Shown: one piece after another, positions 18,285-26,422 of the stretch
Layout of the letters: every line of letters starts with the position of its first letter
Position numbering within the stretch: the stretch's first letter is position 1
Assembly: GCA_035471925.1 (NCBI GenBank)
Contig: DATIPO010000171.1
Location: 1-64,000 of the forward strand
Direction of reading: 5' to 3'
Length of the DNA stretch: 64,000 bases
DNA from: JANQFM01 sp035471925
Lineage (GTDB): Bacteria > Acidobacteriota > UBA6911 > RPQK01 > DATIPO01
Made by a program: the position numbers and the translations under genes
The notes under the pieces: model-generated
The model's input: only the letters and a program-made list of their open reading frames with translations
Told to the model about the DNA's origin: nothing
Databases searched by the model: none

Positions 18285-18908
18285 ATGAGACGTATCGCTT
18301 TTTTCCTGCTGGTGACTCTGTTGACAACGTCCTCGGCCTGGGCCCAGAAGGGCCGCTCAGGACGCCATTCAGGTCCTTTCGGATTCGATTTGAGGGGGCC
18401 CTTTCACCAAGGCTTCCGTCACCCAGGATTCTTTGACCGCGGCCCGCGGAGGGGCGGATTCTTTTTCGGCTCGCCCTTCTTCGGCCCCGGGATCTTCGCA
18501 GGACCGCATTTCAGCGTCTTTCCGCACCGCTTCTTGGGCACCCGGGTCCGCCTCTTCAGCGGACCGGAGCTGGCTGATCCGGACGGCTTTCACTTCCGGG
18601 CCGGACCGCGCGGCGGAGGCTTCTATGACCCCTACTACGGCGGCTATGCGTGGCCCTACTCGGTCCCCAGCAGCACCCAGTCCTTTGTAGAGGAGTGGAA
18701 AGACCGTGACCCCCGCCCGCAAGAACCCGATGATCGGAACTTCTCGTTTTCTGAGTCCCTCTTGCTGGAAGAAGGAATGAGCAAGGAACAGGTCATGGGC
18801 TTGCTGGGATCGCCCTTGCGGCGCATCCGTCTGGGTTCACGCGAGGTCTGGCGCTACAGCGGCTACTCGCTGGTCTTCGAGCAAGGCTCTCTAAAGGAAA
18901 TGCGCTAA
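18285..18908 (+). CDS. Secreted Gly/Phe/Arg-rich protein with a BamE/SmpA-like C-terminus
   Basis: The product is 207 aa from the ATG at 18285, chosen for the AGGAGG 8 nt upstream and the signal peptide that follows (RRIAFFLLVTLLTTSSAWAQ). The middle is very rich in Gly, Phe, Pro and His (FRHPGFF, GPRRGGFFFGSPF). Residues about 160-207 resemble the SmpA/OmlA/BamE unit: LEEGMSKEQVMGLLGSP, then a VWRYSGYSLVFEQGSL strand pair, as in outer-membrane quality-control lipoproteins. There is no lipobox. It precedes a CsgG-type gene on the same strand. Confidence 0.72.
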   Translation: MRRIAFFLLVTLLTTSSAWAQKGRSGRHSGPFGFDLRGPFHQGFRHPGFFDRGPRRGGFFFGSPFFGPGIFAGPHFSVFPHRFLGTRVRLFSGPELADPDGFHFRAGPRGGGFYDPYYGGYAWPYSVPSSTQSFVEEWKDRDPRPQEPDDRNFSFSESLLLEEGMSKEQVMGLLGSPLRRIRLGSREVWRYSGYSLVFEQGSLKEMR

Positions 18909-18954
18909 CTGGCGACAAGTGGCATCAGCGAATACATACTTCTAGAAAATCAAG

Positions 18955-18986
18955 CCCCGGTGGCGTTCCTGAGGCGCCCTCCGGGG
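18955..18986 (+). other. GC-rich leader hairpin upstream of the csgG-like gene
   Basis: CCCCGG pairs with CCGGGG around an inner GGCG/CGCC. It ends about 8 nt before the Shine-Dalgarno of the 19007 gene and has no T-tract, so it is a leader structure, not a plain terminator. Confidence 0.4.
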
Positions 18987-19006
18987 AAAATCGGGAGGAA
19001 TACGAC

Positions 19007-19957
19007 GTGAAACGATTGATTGTACTAATGGCGATTGCGGTCCTCTGCGTGAGCGTGGCACAGGCTCAGAAGAAGCGGGTGGCCGTGATGGATTTTGAAT
19101 TCGGCACCGTCCAGCGCTGGTGGGAAGGCAACTGGGACATCGGCAAAGGCATCTCCGACATGCTGGTCGACGAACTGGTCAATGACGGAACCTATTCCGT
19201 CATCGAGCGCAAGCAGTTGGAAACCATCCTGGCCGAACAGAACTTTTCCAACTCCGACCGCGCCAACCCCAGCACCGCCGCCCAAATCGGAGTCGTAGCC
19301 GGCGTAGGCTCGATTATCGTGGGTTCGGTCACCCAATTCGGCGTTGAGAAGAAGGGATTCAGCGTCGGCGGCATCGGCGGCAAGATCGGCGGCTTCGGCG
19401 GCGGAAAGGTCGGCACCCAAAAAGGCAAGGCCAAGGTCGCTATCACCACTCGCATGGTGGATGTCAATACGGCCGAGATCATCGCCTCGGTGAAGGGCGA
19501 AGGCAAATCGTCGCGCAGCGGTCTTCTGCTGGCCGGCGGAGGCGGCGGGGGCGGCGGCTTCGGTGCGGGCGGCATATCCATGACCAGCAGCGACTTCCGC
19601 CAGACCATCCTGGGCGAGGCCACTGAGAATGCCGTCAAGAAAGTCGCCGAAGGGCTGATCGAACGCTATGACCGCGTTCCCGAGGCCCCCAAGATGAAGG
19701 TTAAGGGACTGGTGGCCGACGCCACCGACGGCATCTTGATTCTCACGGTGGGCGCGACCCACGGTGTGTCGGTGGGAGACGAACTGCAGATCCACCGCGT
19801 CCAGCGGGTAGTCAAGCATCCCACCACCGGGGAGGTCCTGCGCGAGATCACCGAACAGGTCGGCTCTTGCCGCGTCACCAGCGTCGACAGCGAGTCCTCG
19901 GTCGCCTCCCTGATTTCGGGAAGCGGCATCAAAGTCGGCGACATCGTCAAAAACTGA
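19007..19957 (+). CDS. CsgG/HfaB-family secreted protein
   Basis: The product is 316 aa from a GTG start with GGGAGGAA 7 nt upstream. A signal peptide (LIVLMAIAVLCVSVAQAQ) ends in AQA without a lipobox Cys, unlike E. coli CsgG. The CsgG domain is clear: KRVAVMDFEFGTV, GKGISDMLVDELVNDGTYSV, IERKQLETILAEQNF, GSIIVGSVTQFG. Two Gly-rich inserts (FGGGKVG and a run of nine Gly near residues 177-190) lie in the domain. The C-terminus (SVGDELQIHRVQRVV, then TGEVLREI) resembles the FlgT C-terminal beta module. No curli subunits are nearby, so curli export is not implied; it may bind or assemble an envelope complex. Confidence 0.85.
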   Translation: MKRLIVLMAIAVLCVSVAQAQKKRVAVMDFEFGTVQRWWEGNWDIGKGISDMLVDELVNDGTYSVIERKQLETILAEQNFSNSDRANPSTAAQIGVVAGVGSIIVGSVTQFGVEKKGFSVGGIGGKIGGFGGGKVGTQKGKAKVAITTRMVDVNTAEIIASVKGEGKSSRSGLLLAGGGGGGGGFGAGGISMTSSDFRQTILGEATENAVKKVAEGLIERYDRVPEAPKMKVKGLVADATDGILILTVGATHGVSVGDELQIHRVQRVVKHPTTGEVLREITEQVGSCRVTSVDSESSVASLISGSGIKVGDIVKN

Positions 19958-19991
19958 CTTGGCCAGCCGCCCGTTATGGACGGCTTCCTTC

Positions 19992-20025
19992 AAGGCCGGA
20001 GCGGGCGACTTCGCTCCGGCCTTTT
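19992..20025 (+). terminator. Terminator of the csgG-like gene
   Basis: An 11-bp perfect stem (AAGGCCGGAGC with its complement) and a 10-nt loop are followed by TT beyond the stem. It lies 35 bp after the stop codon. Confidence 0.85.
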
Positions 20026-20068
20026 GAATATCCTGGTCCTTTAAGCGTAGCTTTCGGTTGCGCGTCGT

Positions 20069-20096
20069 GCCCCTCGGACGACCGGGGGGCTTTTTT
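20069..20096 (+). terminator. Second, tandem rho-independent terminator
   Basis: A 9-bp stem (GCCCCTCGG with CCGGGGGGC, one G-T pair) with an ACGA loop is followed by six T. It lies 44 bp past the first terminator, with no coding frame between. It insulates hflK from upstream reading or ends a tiny transcript. Confidence 0.88.
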
Positions 20097-20155
20097 GTGC
20101 CGCCGCTTTGAGCGCTGGCGGGGAAGCTCTGCTATGCTTGCTGGGGAGAAAAATC

Positions 20156-21184
20156 ATGGAAGAAAATGTGTTCGACATCTCCAAGATAAAGACACCCAAA
20201 ATCCCGGCCAAACTGATCGGGATGGGCATCTTGGCGATTGTCTTGTTGCTGCTGGCTTTCAGCAGCTTTTATCAGGTTGAGCCCGAAGAGGAAGGCGTCG
20301 TCCTCCGCTTCGGGGAATTTACCCGCACGGCTCCACCGGGACTGCACTTCAAGATTCCGCTAGTGGAAGAAGTGCTCTTGGTTCCCGTTCAGCGCCAGCT
20401 CAAACAGGAGTTCGGTTTCCGCACCATTGAGGCTGATGTGCGTTCCAGTTACAGGCGTGTCGACGATGAATCGCTGATGCTGACCGGTGACCTCAACGTA
20501 GCTGTGGTGGAATGGATCGTGCAGTACCGCGTGTCCGATTCCTACAACTACCTCTTCAAGGTCAGGAGCTTGACCGATACCTTCCGAGCCATGAATGAGG
20601 CCGTCATGCGCAGCGTGGTGGGCGACCGCACCGTGACCGAAGTGCTCACAGTAGGACGCCAGGAGATCGAGCTTTCGGTCAAGGAGAGGCTGCAGGAGCT
20701 GTGCGAGCAGTACGAGACGGGCATCACGGTTGACCAAGTCGTCCTGCAGGACGTCAATCCGCCCGATCTCGTCAAACCCTCCTGGGATCAGGTCAACCAG
20801 GCCCAGCAGCAGCGCGACCGCCTCATCAACCAGGCTCAAACGGAATTCAATCAAGTGATTCCGCGAGCCAGCGGCGAAGCTGAGCAGACGATCCTGCAAG
20901 CCGAGGGCTACGCCGTCGATCGGGTCAACCGGTCCCAAGGCGATGCTCAACGGTTTAAGGAACTTGTGGCCGAATACCGCAGAGCGCCACAAGTGACCCG
21001 CCAGCGGATGTACCTAGAGACCATTGAGAAGGTACTTCCGCTCTACGGAGGCAAGCTTTTTCTCGACAGTGAAGCCGAAGGGGTGTTGCCGCTCCTGCCT
21101 ATCGAGACCCTCAAGACCATCACCAATCCCGGCGCCAACCGGCCTGCTCCTTCCTCCAGCAGCGGGCAGGGAGGAGGACAATAA
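20156..21184 (+). CDS. hflK: HflK-type SPFH (stomatin/prohibitin) membrane protease regulator
   Basis: The product is 342 aa from the ATG at 20156 (GGGGAG 7 nt upstream); an in-frame start at 20108 overlaps no ribosome site and adds a non-native leader. One membrane helix (LIGMGILAIVLLLLAFSSFY) is followed by the SPFH/Band 7 domain: EEGVVLRFGEFTRTAPPGLH, VQYRVSDSYNYLFKV, and the helical region AEQTILQAEGYAVDRVNRSQGD. HflK and HflC form a membrane complex that modulates FtsH. The gene is 2 nt upstream of hflC. Confidence 0.93.
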   Translation: MEENVFDISKIKTPKIPAKLIGMGILAIVLLLLAFSSFYQVEPEEEGVVLRFGEFTRTAPPGLHFKIPLVEEVLLVPVQRQLKQEFGFRTIEADVRSSYRRVDDESLMLTGDLNVAVVEWIVQYRVSDSYNYLFKVRSLTDTFRAMNEAVMRSVVGDRTVTEVLTVGRQEIELSVKERLQELCEQYETGITVDQVVLQDVNPPDLVKPSWDQVNQAQQQRDRLINQAQTEFNQVIPRASGEAEQTILQAEGYAVDRVNRSQGDAQRFKELVAEYRRAPQVTRQRMYLETIEKVLPLYGGKLFLDSEAEGVLPLLPIETLKTITNPGANRPAPSSSSGQGGGQ

Positions 21185-21186
21185 CC

Positions 21187-22125
21187 ATGAAAGTTTCAGC
21201 TATCGTCATTGCTATTTTCGCTCTTTTGCTGGCTTTCGTGATTTTCGACGGCATCTACATCGTCAGCGAAGTCGAGCAGGTCATCATCACCCAGTTCGGT
21301 AAGCCGGTGGGGGAGCCCATCGTTGCCCCCGGACTTCATTTCAAGGTGCCCTTCGTGCAGAGGGCCAACTTTTTCGAAAAGCGCTTCCTGGAATGGGACG
21401 GCGATCCCAACCAGATCCCCACCCGCGACAAGCGCTTCATTTGGGTTGACACTTATGCCCGATGGCGCATTGCAGACCCATTACGCTTCTTCCAGCGCCT
21501 GCGGAACGAGCAGGGCGGGCAGTCGCGTCTTGACGACATCCTAGACGGTGAAACGCGCAGCGCCATCGCCCGCCACAACCTGGTGGAAGTGGTGCGAAGC
21601 AGCAACCGCCCGCCGGAAGAGATCTTGCTCGACTCGGAAGAAGAGTCCGCCATCCTGAAGGAGATCGAGCGCGGCCGCGACGACATCACCGACGAGATCC
21701 TCACCAAAGCCCAGGCCCGAGCTCTGGACTTGGGCATCGAGTTGCTGGATTTGCGCTTCAAGCGCATCAACTACGTCGAAGAAGTCCAGCAGGACGTTTT
21801 TGCCCGCATGATTGCCGAACGCGAGCGGGTGGCCGCCGAGTACCTCTCCGAGGGACAAGGCGAATCCGCCCGCATCCGAGGCGAGATGCAGCGAGATCTG
21901 CAGAGAATCCGTTCAGAAGCCTACCGCACGTCTCAGGAAATCAGGGGCACGGCCGACGCCGAAGCGACTTCAATCTACGCCGAAGCCTACAACCGCGACC
22001 GCGATTTCTATGCTTTTCTTAAGAGCATGGAAATGTATGAGAAAACAGCAGGCAATGATACTTTCCTGATCATGACCAGCGACAGCGAGTTCCTGAAGTA
22101 CCTCAAGAACTCCACACCCCGCTAA
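21187..22125 (+). CDS. hflC: HflC-type SPFH membrane protease regulator
   Basis: The protein has 312 aa. An N-terminal helix (KVSAIVIAIFALLLAFVIFD) leads into the Band 7 domain: SEVEQVIITQFGKPVGEPI, APGLHFKVPF, DTYARWRIADPLRFFQRL. The family helix with AERERVAAEYLSEGQGESARI and the C-terminal FYAFLKSMEMYEK are present. It is the partner of HflK, separated by 2 nt in the same operon. Length is near the family norm. Confidence 0.95.
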   Translation: MKVSAIVIAIFALLLAFVIFDGIYIVSEVEQVIITQFGKPVGEPIVAPGLHFKVPFVQRANFFEKRFLEWDGDPNQIPTRDKRFIWVDTYARWRIADPLRFFQRLRNEQGGQSRLDDILDGETRSAIARHNLVEVVRSSNRPPEEILLDSEEESAILKEIERGRDDITDEILTKAQARALDLGIELLDLRFKRINYVEEVQQDVFARMIAERERVAAEYLSEGQGESARIRGEMQRDLQRIRSEAYRTSQEIRGTADAEATSIYAEAYNRDRDFYAFLKSMEMYEKTAGNDTFLIMTSDSEFLKYLKNSTPR

Positions 22126-22133
22126 GAAGATGA

Positions 22134-22173
22134 TTGGCGGCCCTGCGGCGAGCCCTTCGCCGCAGGGCGCCAA
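22134..22173. terminator. Large convergent hairpin between hflC and the PCD gene
   Basis: A near-perfect stem of about 17 bp (core GCCCTGCGGCGA with its complement, loop GCCCT) lies 8 bp after hflC and 18 bp before the PCD stop. It has no T-tract on either strand, so it may work as a bidirectional barrier or 3'-end stabiliser. Confidence 0.6.
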
Positions 22174-22191
22174 GACTCTAAACGCAATGCG

Positions 22192-22479
22192 TTACGCAGC
22201 CACGTTGATCTTGCTGGCTAACTGAGTGTCTTTAGAGGTGATGCCTCCAGCATCGTGGGTGGAAAGATGGATCTTGACCGTGTTGTAGACGTTGAACAGC
22301 TCGGGATGGTGGTTGAGTGACTCCGCCAAGAGCGCCACTTGGGACATGAATCCGAAGGCCTGAACGAAGTTGGCGAATTTGAATTCTCGATAGAGCTTTC
22401 CCTGGTCGATGGTCCAGCCGTCGAGGGACGAGAGCTGCTCTTGGATTTCCGCTTCGGAGAGCTTTTTGGCTTCGGTCAT
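22192..22479 (-). CDS. Pterin-4a-carbinolamine dehydratase
   Basis: The protein has 95 aa, the typical family length. It has the PCD signature: LDGWTIDQGKLYREFKFANF at the start of the domain, then the catalytic HHPE motif in ESLNHHPELFNVYNTVKIHL, and the TSKDTQLASKI end. The enzyme dehydrates 4a-hydroxy-tetrahydropterin. In bacteria lacking aromatic hydroxylases it can act in other pterin or molybdopterin steps. No hydroxylase gene is in the window. An AGAGG lies upstream of the ATG. Confidence 0.93.
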   Translation of the reverse strand: MTEAKKLSEAEIQEQLSSLDGWTIDQGKLYREFKFANFVQAFGFMSQVALLAESLNHHPELFNVYNTVKIHLSTHDAGGITSKDTQLASKINVAA

Positions 22480-22739
22480 ACGATCTTACCTCTGTATTGC
22501 TTGAGTCCCCTGCGCCCGGCAGGCGACCGTGTGGGCACTTTGTTGATCTCCGGAAAAACTGTAACACAAAGCTATTATGGCCGGGTTCCAAGCCCGCGGG
22601 GCAAGGGGACGCGAGAGGGCAGAACTGCTTTTCGATCACTTTTCCGGCAGAAACGTCAAGCATTCTTGCCTAAATAGCTGTATAAAGAGTGAATACAAAG
22701 ACCATTCTAGGCTTCTTCTCGACTTGTTCAGCTTATCAT
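22480..22739. other. Gene-free interval, no feature seen
   Basis: This is the divergent region between the PCD gene and the gene at 22834. It turns AT-rich after about 22660. I see no tRNA or convincing small gene in it. Confidence 0.5.
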
Positions 22740-22768
22740 TTGCTTAAGAGCGGATGATTGGGCATAAT
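22740..22768 (+). promoter_or_regulatory. Putative promoter of the gene at 22834
   Basis: TTGCTT (22740-22745), 17 nt, then CATAAT (22763-22768). The -10 context CATAATATG is the same as in the putative carD promoter. Confidence 0.45.
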
Positions 22769-22833
22769 ATGAGCCTCGGAAGCGGGGTTAAAGACTTTAT
22801 CGATAACCGAACACACCTGAAAGGCAGGTACGA

Positions 22834-23301
22834 ATGCAGAAGAAGCGAACCCGCCGCAAGGCGGCTGAAATTGAAAAGCTGCGCAATAAGATCCTAAAGA
22901 TCGTCAAACGGGAGAAGGACATCACTTTGACGAACTTGGTTCGCCAATATGGAGCCAGCATCGGAATCCGCAACACTCCAAGCGACAAGAATCTGGCCAA
23001 GCGTCAATTGGACATTTTGGCCAAGGGTCCGGACATCCAGTTCAATCGGCAAGGACGCGATTTGGTGGCCCAGTACAAGGGCGAAGAAGAGAAGCCCGCC
23101 GAGGCGGCCGAATCCAGGGAATCCGCTGAAGGTGCTCCCACGCCGGTGGCCGAGGCTTTGGCCGAAGGCAACGTCCCGGCCGTGGAATTGGACGTGATCA
23201 AGGCTTATGCCCGTCAAGTGGAAGAGTTTTCCAAGACTCTCCAGAGGCAGATCGCCACCTTGGTCCGCATGGTTGACCGCGCCAGTGCCAAAACTGACTA
23301 G
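22834..23301 (+). CDS. Unknown small basic protein with an acidic/Ala-rich linker
   Basis: The protein has 155 aa and I do not recognise it. Residues 1-30 are strongly basic (KKRTRRKAAEIEKLRNKILK), followed by a region that could form a winged helix-like unit (ITLTNLVRQYG..RQLDILAKG). A Glu/Ala/Pro linker occupies about residues 88-118. The last 30 residues form an amphipathic helix (QVEEFSKTLQRQIATLVRMV) suited to oligomerisation. A nucleic-acid-binding role is possible from charge but not shown. AAGGCAGG lies upstream of the ATG, and a terminator follows at 23358. Confidence 0.7.
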   Translation: MQKKRTRRKAAEIEKLRNKILKIVKREKDITLTNLVRQYGASIGIRNTPSDKNLAKRQLDILAKGPDIQFNRQGRDLVAQYKGEEEKPAEAAESRESAEGAPTPVAEALAEGNVPAVELDVIKAYARQVEEFSKTLQRQIATLVRMVDRASAKTD

Positions 23302-23357
23302 CGGTGCGGCTCGGGCCTGCCCATGGCTGGCCTGCCGCTATGACTTTTGGGGCGAGG

Positions 23358-23396
23358 AGGGCCGGAGCGGCGAATGCCGGCCCTCTTTGATTTTCC
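23358..23396 (+). terminator. Terminator of the gene at 22834
   Basis: AGGGCCGG pairs with CCGGCCCT (23377-23384) and is followed by CTTTGATTTT, a T-rich but imperfect tract. It ends at the convergent stop codon of the FAD enzyme. Confidence 0.75.
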
Positions 23397-24437
23397 TTAA
23401 CGGCTGAGGAACGCTTCAGCCGCCCTCCTCCCGATTTCCCAACTGGCTCCCATTCCGAATCCGCCCAGTCCGGCCACCCAGAAGAAATCCGCGCACTGCC
23501 GATGGAATCCGAGCAGCGGGCCGGACATCTGGGCATGAGTGCGGAAGCAAGCCCGCACCGAGGTGGCAGGGCTTTGACAGAGAGCCGGAAGATTGGCCTT
23601 GAGAAAGTTTTTGAGGCGGGCTTCGATGTCCGGAGAAGGCGTGGTGTCAAGCGAGTCGTCGGCCTCTTCGTCGCACAAGCTGAAAAGCAGGCCGTCGCCC
23701 TGGGGACGGAAATAGAAGTCCTTGTCCAAGTCCCACAGGAACGGCTGACGGGGCGACACGCCGGGTGCCGGCAGATGGAAGAGGTGCCGTTTCTTGGGGA
23801 CCAGTGGCGGACTGTCCAGGCCCGCCATACGGGCGACGCGTTCAGCCCAAGCGCCGGCGGCGTTGACGAGGCGGGCGGCCTCGATGCTGGTCCCTCCGGC
23901 ACGGATCAGAAAGGGGCCCCGTCCTGAGATGTCCTCAACCCCTGAAGAAGTCCGCAGCCCGACACCCTGCATCCGCGCCCCCTCGAGATAAAAGTCCATC
24001 AAACGCTGGATGTCCATGACCCCGTCGCCGGGCGTGAAGAGGGCTTGTTCGAACTCATAGCCCCGCGCCTGGGGGACGGCCCGCCGGACCTCTTGGGGCG
24101 ACATCCAGGACGTCTCGATGCGATTCTGGCCCCGCACGTCGGCCAGGGCTTGGCGGCTTCCGGTCTGGATCGACCCGCTGCTGGTGAAGCCCAGTTCCTC
24201 GGCCCTGCTCGCGTATTCATCTCGACTCAGGGCGGTCAGTTCGCGGACCAGCGCGTCGGAGCCGGTTTGCAGCACCAAGGAGGCATTCCGGCCTGAGGAA
24301 TGCAGCCCGGGTGCCTTCTCGCGCTCCAGCATGAGGATGGAGGCTTGGCTGCGGCGGGAAAGGTGGTAGGCCGTGGCGGCTCCGGCGAATCCGGCGCCTA
24401 TGATGACGACATCGACATTCAAGCGTTTACCAACCAT
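23397..24437 (-). CDS. DAO-family FAD-dependent oxidoreductase
   Basis: The protein has 346 aa. The N-terminal Rossmann motif VVIIGAGFAGAATAYHLSRR binds FAD. It is followed by LEREKAPGLHSSGRNA, where flavin-linked oxidases of the D-amino acid/sarcosine oxidase superfamily carry the substrate-side His/Ser. The C-terminus has GLGGFGMGASWEIGRRAAE, the second FAD-contacting element. The exact substrate (an amino acid, sarcosine or 2-hydroxy acid) cannot be told from sequence alone. No ribosome site is visible before the ATG. It is 38 bp downstream of the S9 peptidase on the same strand, so they may be co-transcribed. Confidence 0.85.
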   Translation of the reverse strand: MVGKRLNVDVVIIGAGFAGAATAYHLSRRSQASILMLEREKAPGLHSSGRNASLVLQTGSDALVRELTALSRDEYASRAEELGFTSSGSIQTGSRQALADVRGQNRIETSWMSPQEVRRAVPQARGYEFEQALFTPGDGVMDIQRLMDFYLEGARMQGVGLRTSSGVEDISGRGPFLIRAGGTSIEAARLVNAAGAWAERVARMAGLDSPPLVPKKRHLFHLPAPGVSPRQPFLWDLDKDFYFRPQGDGLLFSLCDEEADDSLDTTPSPDIEARLKNFLKANLPALCQSPATSVRACFRTHAQMSGPLLGFHRQCADFFWVAGLGGFGMGASWEIGRRAAEAFLSR

Positions 24438-24475
24438 TTCAGGAGGGGACTCTTAGCCCAGGCGCGGCTCTCGAT

Positions 24476-26392
24476 TCATGGGGCATTGAAAATCAAGTGG
24501 CGGCGCAGGAACTTGAGGCTTTGCTGATAGTAGTCCTGCAGCGTTTCGTTTTCCTTGAATCCGTGGCCCTCATCCGGATAGAGCTGGAGCAGGCAGGGGA
24601 CGCCCCGCTTCTCCAGGGTAGAGGCCATTGACTGGGCCTGACCGGGAGGCACCACTTGGTCGTCCCGGCCCTGGAAAATGGCAACCGGATCCTGGATCTG
24701 GTCGGCCAGCAGTACGGGTGACCGTTGCTGGTAGAGGAGCGCGTCTTCAGGCAGGCGTCCCACCAACGAGTCGGTGTAGTGGCGCTCGAACTTGTGGGTT
24801 TCGGCGGCCAGGGCGAAGAGGTCGGTGACGGGATAGCGGCACACCGCGGCCCGGAAGCGCCCAGGGTGGAGGGCCAGGGCCAGCAGGGCCGAATAGCCGC
24901 CGGCGCTGCCTCCGCTCACGGCCATGCGGCGGGGATGAGCCAGATTCTCCTTTTCAAGGTGGTCGGCCAAGGCCGCGACGTCCTCCAATTCAAGTTCGCC
25001 CCAACGTCCTTTGAGGGCATCGGCGTAGGCTCGTCCGAAGCCTGAACTGCCGCGGTAGTTGAGTTCAACGTAGGCGAATCCCCGGCTGGTGTAGAAGTGC
25101 ACCTCGGCATCAAACTCGGCGGACGACTGGGAGGTGGGTCCTCCGTGAAAGTGGATGATGGCCGGGGGCGCTTCCTGCTGCGAGGACGGATCGCCCGAGC
25201 CGTCGGGGTGGGCCGGCGGATAGTAGAGGGCCTGAGTCCAGTCGGGGACGCGCGGATCGGGATGAGGCGCTTCGATGCGCAGCGTGCGGGGACGGCTCAA
25301 TCCCTCTACCGGCAGCGAAAGCGGACGGCTGTGGCGGCGCGTACTGACCCGATCGTCCTGGCGGGTGGCGATGCGCGGCGGACGTTGGGGCGAGCTGCCG
25401 ATCCACACCAGCCGGTCATCGGCGCCGCAGCCGATCTGGCTGATGGCGCTGTCGGTCACGCTGGACACGGTTTCCAGGCCTCCGCTGCGCAGGTCGAGGC
25501 ACTGCAGCGTGCAGCAGGCGTCCTGGCTGCGCACCAGATAGAGGCGGTGCCCGTCGCGGCTGAAGGCCATGCTTCGCATGCCGTGGATCCAGGAAGGCGG
25601 TCCGAAGTCGGCCTCCTCCTCCAGCAGCGGTCGGCAGGCGCCCGAGTCGAGTTGCAGCGTCCAGGGCAGCGTCCAGCCGCTTTCGTCGGAGAGGAAGCAG
25701 AGGCGGCTTCCGTCGGGCGAGAAGAGAGGCTGGGAGATGGCGATGTTGCCGCAAGGGTCGCCCCGCAGCAGTTCTTCCTCCTCCAGGCGGATGCGGCTCT
25801 CGTCGCGCACTACTCGGGCGCTATAGAGTCCGCTGCCGTCCCAGGGCATGTTGGGATGATCCCAGGCCACCCAGGCCAGCCTCCGTTCCTGAGGATGCCA
25901 GGTGGGAGCCAGATAGAAGTCGCGTCCCTGGCTCAGCTTGAAAGGCCACTGCGATCCCCCGCCATCGACAGCCGCCAGCACGTCGACGTCCTCATGGGAA
26001 TGGACGTAGGCTACCCAGCGCTGGTCATGCGAAGCCGCGGGCGCCGTCACCTGGCCCCAAGCCGGCGTCAGCGGACGCGGGGGAGCTTCCTCCCGCAGGT
26101 TCTGGCACCACAGCCGTCCCTCGGCGGCGAAGTAGACCCGGCTTCCACGCAGGCTGAAGTCGCCGCCGCCGTAACCGACGCCAGCTTTGACTTTGAGGGA
26201 GTTGAGTCGCCGCGGGGCAGGGCTGGCCAGATCGAGGCAGAAAAGCGACGGGCGTCCCGAGTCTTCCTCCAGCCAAACCAGGCTCTGGCCGCCGCCGTCC
26301 CATTGGACGTCGCGAAGGCGCACTTCATCGGCTATTTCGCGCACGCCCAGGGGGCTTTTCCAAGTGCCGAAATGCGAGGTGCCGTATTGCAC
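24476..26392 (-). CDS. S9 (prolyl oligopeptidase) family serine peptidase
   Basis: The product is about 638 aa from a GTG at 26392. A beta-propeller of repeated VWLEEDSG..RPSLFCLDL and SPDGSRLCFLSDESG-type blades fills the N-terminal 390 residues. The catalytic alpha/beta hydrolase domain follows, with the Ser in VSGGSAGGYSAL, the Asp in FQGRDDQVVPP and the His in DEGHGFKE, and with FHGGPTSQSS as oxyanion region. No signal peptide is seen, so it is probably cytoplasmic. The reading frame stays open far upstream over sucC, but that part is antisense. The GTG is 6 nt downstream of a TATACT, so the mRNA may be leaderless. Confidence 0.88.
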   Translation of the reverse strand: MQYGTSHFGTWKSPLGVREIADEVRLRDVQWDGGGQSLVWLEEDSGRPSLFCLDLASPAPRRLNSLKVKAGVGYGGGDFSLRGSRVYFAAEGRLWCQNLREEAPPRPLTPAWGQVTAPAASHDQRWVAYVHSHEDVDVLAAVDGGGSQWPFKLSQGRDFYLAPTWHPQERRLAWVAWDHPNMPWDGSGLYSARVVRDESRIRLEEEELLRGDPCGNIAISQPLFSPDGSRLCFLSDESGWTLPWTLQLDSGACRPLLEEEADFGPPSWIHGMRSMAFSRDGHRLYLVRSQDACCTLQCLDLRSGGLETVSSVTDSAISQIGCGADDRLVWIGSSPQRPPRIATRQDDRVSTRRHSRPLSLPVEGLSRPRTLRIEAPHPDPRVPDWTQALYYPPAHPDGSGDPSSQQEAPPAIIHFHGGPTSQSSAEFDAEVHFYTSRGFAYVELNYRGSSGFGRAYADALKGRWGELELEDVAALADHLEKENLAHPRRMAVSGGSAGGYSALLALALHPGRFRAAVCRYPVTDLFALAAETHKFERHYTDSLVGRLPEDALLYQQRSPVLLADQIQDPVAIFQGRDDQVVPPGQAQSMASTLEKRGVPCLLQLYPDEGHGFKENETLQDYYQQSLKFLRRHLIFNAP

Positions 26393-26398
26393 TGGGCG

Positions 26399-26404
26399 AG
26401 TATA
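26399..26404 (-). promoter_or_regulatory. Putative -10 box 6 nt before the S9 peptidase GTG
   Basis: On the minus strand TATACT is followed by six bases and then the GTG start. This spacing would place the transcription start at or next to the start codon. The -35 region is weak. Confidence 0.4.
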
Positions 26405-26422
26405 TCGTGTTTCATAAAGGCG

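Noticed and set aside
25097..26422. A longer plus-strand reading of sucC
   Set aside because: The upstream part is antisense to the S9 peptidase; SucC homologues start at MKIHEYQAKK (26423).
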